Position numbers and translations under genes: made by a program | Shown: positions 1 through 5,208 of the stretch, one piece after another | Layout of the letters: each line of letters opens with the position of its first letter | Numbering within the stretch: the stretch's first letter is position 1 | Notes under the pieces: generated by a model | The model's database searches: none | What the model saw: the letters and a program-made list of their open reading frames with translations, nothing else | Told to the model about the DNA's origin: nothing | Source: Actinomycetota bacterium | GTDB taxonomy: Bacteria; Actinomycetota; Actinomycetes; S36-B12; UBA5976 | Length of the DNA: 5,906 nucleotides | NCBI GenBank assembly: GCA_009704345.1 | Contig: WLEH01000076.1 | Location: 1-5,906, forward strand | Reading direction: 5' to 3'

Positions 1-308
1 AATCCAGCATCGATTACTGCTTGTGCAAACTGGGCATTTTCAGACAAAAAGCCATAGCCTGGATGAATTGCATCGGCGCCACTTAATTTTGCAATTGAGA
101 TGATTTTTTCAATATCTAAGTAAGTTTCTTTTGCAGATTTACCTGTTAGTGAGTACGCCTCATCAGCTAAGCTGACATGCATACTGTTGCGATCGCCCTC
201 AGAATAAACCGCAACGGTCTTTATCTGCTCGTCTTGGCATGCGCGAATCACTCGAACTGCTATCTCACCGCGATTAGCGATGAGCAGTTTTGAGATTTTC
301 GTTGCCAT
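1..308 (-). CDS. Acyl-CoA carboxylase alpha subunit (biotin carboxylase), N-terminal part, cut by window edge
   Basis: This is the N-terminal 102 residues of a biotin carboxylase, the enzyme that uses ATP and bicarbonate to carboxylate biotin for acyl-CoA carboxylation. The frame is open to the window edge. Seen directly: the family opening KLLIANRGEIAVRVIRAC at residues 7-24, then VYSEGDRNSMHV (34-45) with LADEAY, and the hallmark HPGYGFLSENAQFA at 82-95. The ATG at 308-306 follows a good Shine-Dalgarno (GGAAAGGA, 320-313). It lies 29 bp after maf, and it is the last gene visible in the accD-accE-maf unit. In actinobacteria this subunit usually also carries a C-terminal biotin carrier domain, as in mycobacterial AccA3. 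That part is outside the window, so the two-domain form is inferred. Pyruvate carboxylase has a similar N-terminus but is unlikely in this operon. Confidence 0.93.
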   Translation of the reverse strand, partial: MATKISKLLIANRGEIAVRVIRACQDEQIKTVAVYSEGDRNSMHVSLADEAYSLTGKSAKETYLDIEKIISIAKLSGADAIHPGYGFLSENAQFAQAVIDAG

Positions 309-337
309 GACTTCCTTTCCTGCAGAAGATTAAAACC

Positions 338-949
338 CTAGTTGTTACTGCCCAGTTGCCACAGCTGGGTGTATTCATAACCGTGGCTGTTTATCAATTT
401 TCGCAAGGTGTTTAAGGAGAGCCCAACAACTGCAGCGGGATCACCACTAACCTGTTCAATAAATGCCGCACCAAGACCATCTAAAGTGAAATTGCCAGCA
501 ACGTGCAACGGCTCTTTGGATGCTAAATAAGCTGAAATTTCAGTTTCACTCATCCCGCTAAATTGCACTATCGCTGAAGCCACCGCGCTATAACAAATAC
601 CAGTATTAGTATCAATTACAGCATGACCAGTGATTAATTCACCAAATTTACTTTGCATTCGACTTAACCGCTCTCGAGCAACCTCGGGATCGAGTGGTTT
701 GCCATAAAGAGATCCATCAAACAAAAACATCGAATCTGCAGCAATCACTAGCGCATCAGAAACTTGTGCCGCAACTGCTTGTGCTTTAGCTTGCGCTAAT
801 TCAACTACTAATTCTGCTGGAGTTAATTCTGGCTTTGCCGCTTGAATTGCTTCTTCATCAACATGTGAAACTAGAACTTCAAACCTTAGGCCAGCATTGC
901 GCATCAGCATGGCACGTGCTGGTGAAGCTGAAGCCAAGACTAATTTCAT
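338..949 (-). CDS. maf: Maf family nucleoside triphosphate pyrophosphatase
   Basis: A 203-residue Maf/Ham1-fold protein, normal length for the family. Maf proteins hydrolyse non-canonical or particular nucleoside triphosphates to monophosphate and pyrophosphate in the cytoplasm, and have been linked to septum inhibition. Visible motifs: LVLASASPAR at 3-12 (many Mafs have SPRR; SPAR is frequent in actinobacteria), VIAADSMFLFDG at 68-79 with the conserved acidic residue D72, YGKP with K84, TGH at 107-109, EPLHVAGNF at 146-154, and the C-terminal GDPAAVVGLSL at 169-179. The ATG at 949-947 is 2 bp past the accE stop, with an AGG just upstream, so it is probably translated by coupling. Maf between the carboxylase epsilon and alpha genes is the usual actinobacterial order. 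Mycobacterium tuberculosis has two extra genes between maf and accA3 that are absent here. The exact substrate cannot be read from the sequence. Confidence 0.93.
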   Translation of the reverse strand: MKLVLASASPARAMLMRNAGLRFEVLVSHVDEEAIQAAKPELTPAELVVELAQAKAQAVAAQVSDALVIAADSMFLFDGSLYGKPLDPEVARERLSRMQSKFGELITGHAVIDTNTGICYSAVASAIVQFSGMSETEISAYLASKEPLHVAGNFTLDGLGAAFIEQVSGDPAAVVGLSLNTLRKLINSHGYEYTQLWQLGSNN

Positions 950-951
950 AC

Positions 952-1149
952 TTACCTAACAAGAAAACTAGATGCCCATGATGATGGCAGTGGGCGACGG
1001 TGCGATAGCGCTGGATTGGCCCAATTTGAGTGTGTTGGTGAAGGTTTTCTAGGTGTTGCTGCTGCAATTGCAGTTAGCACCGCCATGACCGCAGCAATTT
1101 CATCAGCGCTGGCACTGCCACTTAGAACTTTTAAATTAACCTCATTCAT
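952..1149 (-). CDS. accE: Acyl-CoA carboxylase epsilon subunit (AccE type)
   Basis: A 65-residue protein of the actinobacterial AccE/PccE family. It has no catalytic site; in Streptomyces and Mycobacterium this subunit binds the beta core and stimulates holo-carboxylase activity. Seen: a beta-strand-like opening LKVLSG (6-11), then SADEIAAVMAVLTAIAAA (14-31), matching the family's pattern of a helix starting with acidic residues and containing ELAAL-like repeats. A proline- and serine-rich linker follows, then the tail with W43 and W58 (PLPSSWASSF), matching the conserved WaR...pgaWraS pattern. It is the short form; some epsilon subunits have long disordered N-termini. Its ATG overlaps the accD TGA (ATGA, 1149-1146), implying translational coupling and near-equal production with AccD. 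Position and tail motif carry the call, because the protein is short and poorly conserved. Confidence 0.85.
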   Translation of the reverse strand: MNEVNLKVLSGSASADEIAAVMAVLTAIAAATPRKPSPTHSNWANPALSHRRPLPSSWASSFLVR

Positions 1150-2729
1150 AGTGGAATGTTTCCATGCTTACGAATTGGAGCTTGGTCGCGCTTGTTCTTA
1201 AGGGCACGTAGCGCCTTGACGATTTCACTTCTAGTTTCACTTGGCAAAATGATGCGATCGATGTAGCCACGCTCTGCTGCTACATATGGATTATCTAATG
1301 TATCTTCGTATTCGCGCAGTAGTTCGGCGCGCTTTGCGTCCTTATCATCTGCTGCCGCAATCTCTTTGCGATGAATAATGCTAACTGCACCTGATGCACC
1401 CATCACTGCAATTTGGCCGGTGGGCCAAGCAAAATTGATATCAGCTCGCAAGCTTTTTGCACCCATCACGACATAAGCGCCACCATACGCTTTTCGAGTA
1501 ATAAGAGTTATTTTTGGCACAGTTGCTTCGGCATAGGCATAAATCAATTTAGCACCGCGTCGGATAATGCCATCCCATTCTTGATTGGTGCCTGGCAAAA
1601 AGCCAGGCACATCCACCAAGCTAACAACTGGGATATTGAAGGCATCGCAGGTGCGGACAAATCGAGCGGCTTTTTCGGAAGCATTGATGTCTAACGTGCC
1701 AGCAAATTGCATTGGTTGATTTGCCACAATGCCAACTGATTGGCCTTCAATTCGACCAAAACAAGTGACTATGTTTGGCGCAAAGTTTGGTTGAATTTCT
1801 AGAAAATCGCCATCGTCTAACAATGCTTCAATCAATTTGAACATGTCATATGGTTGATTTGATTCATCTGGAATCAACTGATTCAAAGCAAGATCTACAT
1901 CAGTTGGTTCAAGTGTTGCCTCAGCATCAAAGCTTGGCGCTCGATCTAGATTGTTGCTTGGTAAATAGGAGAGAAGTGATTTTACGTAATTAAGAGCATC
2001 TGCTTCATCGGTTGCGCCGTAATGGGCAACTCCAGATTTAGTGGTGTGAGCAACTGCACCACCTAACTCTTCAAACCCAACATCTTCACCAGTTACGGTT
2101 TTGATGACATCCGGCCCGGTAATAAACATATGTGATGTTTCATTAACCATCACAACAAAGTCAGTTAGTGCGGGAGAATAAACCGCACCACCGGCACATG
2201 GACCCATGATTAACGAAATCTGCGGGATGACACCAGAAGCTAATACGTTGCGATAGAAAATTTCACCGTAGAGATCAAGCGAAGACACACCTTCTTGAAT
2301 TCGTGCGCCGCCGCTATCTTGAATTCCAATAATTGGGCAACCATTTTTAATTGCCCAGTCCATTATCTTCACAATTTTTTCGCCCATTACTTCACCAAGT
2401 GAGCCACCAAAGATGGTGAAGTCTTGTGCGAAGATAGCAACCGGTCGACCATCAATAGTGCCGTAACCAGTTAGCACGCCATCGCCAAAAGGTCGATCAT
2501 CATCTAAGCCAAAATTGCTGGAGCGATGTCTAACTAACTCATCAAGCTCAACAAATGAACCTTCATCAAGCAATTGCGCGATTCGCTCTCGAGCCGTCTG
2601 CTTCCCACGCTTATGTTGGCGTTCAATCGCCGCCGCAGTTGCCGAATGCATCGCGTGATCACGAAAGATCGCCAACTCCTCCAGCTTTCCGGCTGTGGAC
2701 CTGGGATTATGGGAATCAGCGGTGTTCAT
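1146..2729 (-). CDS. accD: Acyl-CoA carboxylase carboxyltransferase beta subunit (AccD/PccB family)
   Basis: A 527-residue carboxyltransferase that moves CO2 from carboxybiotin to acetyl- or propionyl-CoA, giving malonyl- or methylmalonyl-CoA; length is normal for the actinobacterial PccB/AccD5 group. Two crotonase-like halves are visible. The N half has PFGDGVLTGYG (80-90), DSGGARIQEGV (138-148) and GPCAGGAVYSP (176-186), the first oxyanion-hole glycines. The C half has DVPGFLPGT (373-381), KAYGGAY (413-419), the second oxyanion loop, and AWPTGQIAVMGASGAV (434-449). The end KHGNIPL is a family signature. The ATG at 2729 is chosen because AGGAGG sits 4 bases upstream. An in-frame TTG at 2750 would put that site inside the gene. 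V420 follows GGAY, where propionyl-CoA carboxylases have aspartate, so acetyl-CoA may be a main substrate. The C-terminal KHGNIPL codons run straight into the accE overlap. Confidence 0.95.
   Translation of the reverse strand: MNTADSHNPRSTAGKLEELAIFRDHAMHSATAAAIERQHKRGKQTARERIAQLLDEGSFVELDELVRHRSSNFGLDDDRPFGDGVLTGYGTIDGRPVAIFAQDFTIFGGSLGEVMGEKIVKIMDWAIKNGCPIIGIQDSGGARIQEGVSSLDLYGEIFYRNVLASGVIPQISLIMGPCAGGAVYSPALTDFVVMVNETSHMFITGPDVIKTVTGEDVGFEELGGAVAHTTKSGVAHYGATDEADALNYVKSLLSYLPSNNLDRAPSFDAEATLEPTDVDLALNQLIPDESNQPYDMFKLIEALLDDGDFLEIQPNFAPNIVTCFGRIEGQSVGIVANQPMQFAGTLDINASEKAARFVRTCDAFNIPVVSLVDVPGFLPGTNQEWDGIIRRGAKLIYAYAEATVPKITLITRKAYGGAYVVMGAKSLRADINFAWPTGQIAVMGASGAVSIIHRKEIAAADDKDAKRAELLREYEDTLDNPYVAAERGYIDRIILPSETRSEIVKALRALKNKRDQAPIRKHGNIPL
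1588..1610. repeat. Perfect 9-bp inverted repeat inside accD
   Basis: GTGCCTGGC and GCCAGGCAC flank a 5-base loop (AAAAA on plus, UUUUU in the accD mRNA). It encodes the conserved VPGFLPGT segment, whose own near-symmetry (PG-F-L-PG) explains much of it. There is no T-run after the stem on the coding strand, so it is not a standard terminator. Confidence 0.7.
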
Positions 2730-2732
2730 CTG

Positions 2733-2739
2733 TCCTCCT
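2733..2739 (-). promoter_or_regulatory. Strong Shine-Dalgarno of accD
   Basis: On the minus strand this reads AGGAGGA, with the AGGAGG core 4 bases before the ATG at 2729. It is the best ribosome-binding site in the window and decides the accD start against the in-frame TTG at 2750. Confidence 0.8.
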
Positions 2740-2748
2740 GGGTTACCC
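2740..2748. repeat. Small inverted repeat GGGTTACCC in the divergent promoter
   Basis: A 9-base inverted repeat (GGGT, one central base, ACCC) immediately upstream of the accD Shine-Dalgarno. Its TACCC arm recurs 11 bases further on at 2755-2759, inside the predicted -10 region, about one helical turn away. It could be an operator half-site pair, but it is short and may be chance. Confidence 0.25.
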
Positions 2749-2754
2749 AACTCG

Positions 2755-2761
2755 TACCCTA
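2755..2761. promoter_or_regulatory. Overlapping divergent -10 elements for birA (+) and accD (-)
   Basis: Plus strand 2755-2760 is TACCCT and minus strand 2761-2756 is TAGGGT. Both fit the TANNNT pattern of actinobacterial -10 boxes. With normal -10 to start spacing, the plus element would start transcription at 2767, exactly on the first base of the chosen birA GTG (leaderless mRNA). The minus element would start near 2749, giving accD a leader of about 20 bases that contains its Shine-Dalgarno. No convincing TTGACA-like -35 is visible on either strand, which is common in actinobacteria. This is a prediction from sequence only. Confidence 0.4.
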
Positions 2762-2766
2762 GCCGC

Positions 2767-3537
2767 GTGGCCGAGGTAATTAGTTCACATCGCCCCCTAC
2801 TGATGGGTTTATTGGCGTCCCAGCCGACACTTGTAGCCGATCTGCGCTGGCTGGACCAGGTCGACTCAACTAACGCGTTATTAGTGAGTGATTTGTCTCA
2901 GCAAGCCGCTGGTGCTTGGTCAATTCGCATCGCAACCAACCAAACCGCTGGCCGTGGTCGACAGGGGCGTAGCTGGGAGAGCCCAATTGGTTCAGTGCCG
3001 ATTTCAGTTGCCGTGCCGTTAAGTCATTTTGAATCAACACCGAGTTGGCTCAGCATGCTAACTGCCATTGCATTAAAGAATTCACTGCAAAAATATGTTT
3101 CAGAACCAATTCAAATCAAATGGCCAAACGATTGTTTATTTAGTTCTGGAAAATTTGCTGGGATATTAATTGAGCGAACAACTGATCACGCTGTAATTGG
3201 TATCGGAATTAATTTTTTTGCCGCACCAAGAATTGCATCTGCTACTCACCTTGGAGTTACTGATTACCTACCGGCGCTGGCTGATTTTTTGCTGAAGCTA
3301 GCTGACCTAATTGAGCTGGCCAGTGGGTTAACGGACGAGCAGGTGCGCGATTTAGTGACAGCTGAATTAAGTACTATTGGCCAACAAGTTGAAGTTCAAC
3401 TAACCAGCAGTGAGCAACTAGTTGGAGTTGCCACTGGAATTACTGATCAAGGAGCATTAGTGATTGATACTAATCTTGGTTTAGTTGAAATTGTTGCTGG
3501 CGATGTAGTTCATTTAAGGCCTGCAAATGCATCCTAG
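2767..3537 (+). CDS. birA: Biotin-[acetyl-CoA carboxylase] ligase, single-function type
   Basis: A 256-residue biotin-protein ligase that makes biotinyl-5'-AMP and transfers biotin to the carrier lysine of biotin enzymes, here most likely the alpha subunit encoded across the promoter. Motifs (GTG start as residue 1): DSTNALL at 33-39; the adenylate-binding loop TAGRGRQGRSW at 60-70; KWPND at 118-122; KFAGILIE at 129-136; IGIGIN at 144-149; and a C-terminal SH3-like domain ending VEIVAGDVVHLRP. There is no N-terminal helix-turn-helix, so it should not repress genes as E. coli BirA does. The start is uncertain. GTG 2767 fits the N-terminal length of mycobacterial BirA and a -10 box placed for a leaderless transcript. 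ATG 2803 is the alternative, and neither has a Shine-Dalgarno. The longer frame from GTG 2695 would run back into accD. Its 3' end overlaps purK by 11 bp. Confidence 0.93.
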   Translation: MAEVISSHRPLLMGLLASQPTLVADLRWLDQVDSTNALLVSDLSQQAAGAWSIRIATNQTAGRGRQGRSWESPIGSVPISVAVPLSHFESTPSWLSMLTAIALKNSLQKYVSEPIQIKWPNDCLFSSGKFAGILIERTTDHAVIGIGINFFAAPRIASATHLGVTDYLPALADFLLKLADLIELASGLTDEQVRDLVTAELSTIGQQVEVQLTSSEQLVGVATGITDQGALVIDTNLGLVEIVAGDVVHLRPANAS

Positions 3538-4678
3538 AACTGATCTTCCTGCTGGCACATTAGTTGTTGGCGTACTTGGGGCAGGTCAGTTAGCGCGCAT
3601 GATGGCAGAAGCTGCCAGCGCACTCGGTATTCAATTTAAAGTTTTTGCGCAATCAAGTTCAGAAAGCGCGGCGTTAGTTGTTGCAGATACCGTGGTGGGT
3701 GAATTAACTGATCTAGCTGCAGTGCTTAAGTTTGCCCAATCTGTGGATGTAATTACGTTGGACCACGAATTAGTTCCACCAGCAACTTTGACCCATCTAG
3801 CAACAAGTGGAATTAAGGTTTATCCAACCAGTAGCGCAATTGAGTTTGCGGCAGACAAGTCAGCAATGCGAACCAAACTTCAGCAATTAAATGCGCCAAT
3901 GCCTAACTGGATTACGGCAACTGATTTTGTCGCTGCAAGTGAGTTTGCGGATAAAGTTGGGTACCCGTTGATTGCAAAATCACCGCGTGGCGGATATGAC
4001 GGCCGCGGCGTGTGGGTAGTTAATGACGCTGATGAGTTAGCTCAGTTGAGCTATCCAGTTTTGCTGGAAGAAAAAGTGAAATTTCAGCGCGAATTATCAG
4101 CGCTAGTTGTTCGCTCACCTCATAATCAAGCGGTTGCTTATCCAATTGTGGAAACTGTGCAGCAAAATGGTATCTGCACTCAAGTATTAGCGCCCGCACC
4201 AGATTTAAATGATGAGCGAGCATCACAAGCGCAACAGTTGGCGCTGCTGATCGCGTCAGAATTAGATGTGATTGGGGTGCTTGCAGTTGAGTTATTTGAT
4301 ACTGGCAGTGGTGCGCTGTTAGTTAATGAACTCGCAATGCGACCACATAATTCTGGTCACTGGACCCAAGATGGGGCAGTGACATCACAATTTGAAAATC
4401 ACCTTCGCGCCGTGCTGGATTTGCCGCTGGGGTCTCCAGCGATGACTGCGCCAAAAGTTGTCATGGGAAACATTCTTGGCGGCGAACATCATGACCTGCA
4501 CCGCGGCTTGCTGCATTGTTTAGCCCGAGATCCAGAACTTAAGGTGCATCTGTATGGCAAAGCGGTTAAGCCCAATCGCAAAGTGGGTCATATCAATTTA
4601 GTTGGAACAGATCTCATTGACCTGCAACACCGCATCGCCCATGCCACCGATTTCTTGGCCGGTAAGATTGAGGAATAA
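3527..4678 (+). CDS. purK: 5-(carboxyamino)imidazole ribonucleotide synthase, ATPase subunit
   Basis: A 383-residue ATP-grasp enzyme of de novo purine synthesis. It uses ATP and bicarbonate to convert AIR to N5-CAIR, the substrate of PurE. Order of motifs: VGVLGAGQLARMM at 14-26 (N-terminal Rossmann-like part), TLDHELVP at 78-85 (the actinobacterial DHE form), DK at 110-111, the ATP-grasp loop AKSPRGGYDGRGVWVV at 150-165, LLEEKVKFQRELS at 179-191, VELFD at 254-258, NELAMRPHNSGHWT at 267-280 (metal and substrate site), and a C-terminal domain with VMGNILGG (312-319). All catalytic segments are present and length is normal. The ATG at 3527 lies inside the end of birA and follows AAGG at 3516-3519, which suggests translational coupling. 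In M. tuberculosis extra genes separate birA from purK; here they overlap. Confidence 0.96.
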   Translation: MHPRTDLPAGTLVVGVLGAGQLARMMAEAASALGIQFKVFAQSSSESAALVVADTVVGELTDLAAVLKFAQSVDVITLDHELVPPATLTHLATSGIKVYPTSSAIEFAADKSAMRTKLQQLNAPMPNWITATDFVAASEFADKVGYPLIAKSPRGGYDGRGVWVVNDADELAQLSYPVLLEEKVKFQRELSALVVRSPHNQAVAYPIVETVQQNGICTQVLAPAPDLNDERASQAQQLALLIASELDVIGVLAVELFDTGSGALLVNELAMRPHNSGHWTQDGAVTSQFENHLRAVLDLPLGSPAMTAPKVVMGNILGGEHHDLHRGLLHCLARDPELKVHLYGKAVKPNRKVGHINLVGTDLIDLQHRIAHATDFLAGKIEE

Positions 4679-4692
4679 CAGAGAATGGAAAC

Positions 4693-5208
4693 ATGATGAC
4701 CGCAGCTAAAGTTGCCGTGGTGATGGGCTCAGATTCAGATTGGCCTACCATGGAACCAGCTGTGCTAACGCTGCAAGAATTTGGTATCGCTGCAGATGTT
4801 GCTGTTATTTCTGCTCATCGAACGCCAACTCAGATGTTGGAATTTGCTGCCAGTGCAGTTGAATCTGGAATTCAAGTGATCATTGCTGGCGCTGGCGGTG
4901 CGGCACATTTGCCAGGCATGATTGCATCAGCAACAAGTTTGCCGGTAATTGGCGTGCCAGTAGCGCTATCGCAGCTTGATGGTCTGGATTCGTTATTGAG
5001 CGTGGTGCAGATGCCAGCTGGCATCCCAGTTGCCACAGTTGCGATTAACGGTGCAAAAAATGCTGGCCTATTAGCGCTTCGGATCTTAGCTAGCACTGAT
5101 AAAGCGCTGCAGGCAAAGTTGGACAATTACCGAACTGAGTTAGCTGACTTAGTTGTCACCAAAAATAATGAATTGCAGCAAAAACTAAAGCAACAACTTA
5201 ACCCATAA
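4693..5208 (+). CDS. purE: N5-carboxyaminoimidazole ribonucleotide mutase, catalytic subunit
   Basis: A 171-residue class I PurE. It moves the carboxylate of N5-CAIR to give CAIR, directly after PurK, and normally works as a cytoplasmic octamer. Motifs: VVMGSDSDWPTM at 9-20, SAHRTP at 40-45 with the catalytic histidine H42, AGAGGAAHLPGM at 65-76, and DGLDSLLSVVQMPAGIPVATV within 96-116. The tail after residue 155 is lysine/glutamine-rich and less conserved. It begins 14 bp after the purK stop. Two adjacent ATG codons compete (4693 and 4696); the weak GGAA at 4687-4690 is better spaced for the second, so the protein may be one residue shorter. Its last 11 bp overlap the end of the convergent cysNC gene, with no room for a terminator between them. 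Confidence 0.96.
   Translation: MMTAAKVAVVMGSDSDWPTMEPAVLTLQEFGIAADVAVISAHRTPTQMLEFAASAVESGIQVIIAGAGGAAHLPGMIASATSLPVIGVPVALSQLDGLDSLLSVVQMPAGIPVATVAINGAKNAGLLALRILASTDKALQAKLDNYRTELADLVVTKNNELQQKLKQQLNP
5010..5025. repeat. Perfect 16-base palindrome inside purE
   Basis: The sequence GATGCCAGCTGGCATC equals its own reverse complement. It encodes part of the conserved QMPAGIP motif. Its function, if any, is unknown; coding constraint alone may explain it. Confidence 0.6.

Noticed and set aside
1016..1201. Plus-strand frame opposite accE and the accD end
   Set aside because: It resembles no family I know and is explained as the complement of the accE coding sequence.
1413..1694. 93-codon plus-strand open frame inside accD
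   Set aside because: It is antisense to conserved carboxyltransferase codons, lacks recognisable motifs and has no clear ribosome-binding site; it is a shadow frame.
2730..2750. Longer accD starting at TTG 2750
   Set aside because: It would place the strong AGGAGG site inside the coding region and start with a rare codon; the ATG at 2729 is correctly spaced from that site.
2695..2766. Longer birA beginning at GTG 2695
   Set aside because: The extra 24 residues have no family similarity and overlap the accD start and its Shine-Dalgarno on the other strand.
3387..3401. Near-palindrome AGTTGAAGTTCAACT in birA
   Set aside because: Seven pairs around one centre base is not far from chance in a window of this size, and it lies in variable C-terminal codons.
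4872..5126. 84-codon minus-strand frame inside purE
   Set aside because: It is the complement of the most conserved PurE region and has no independent support.
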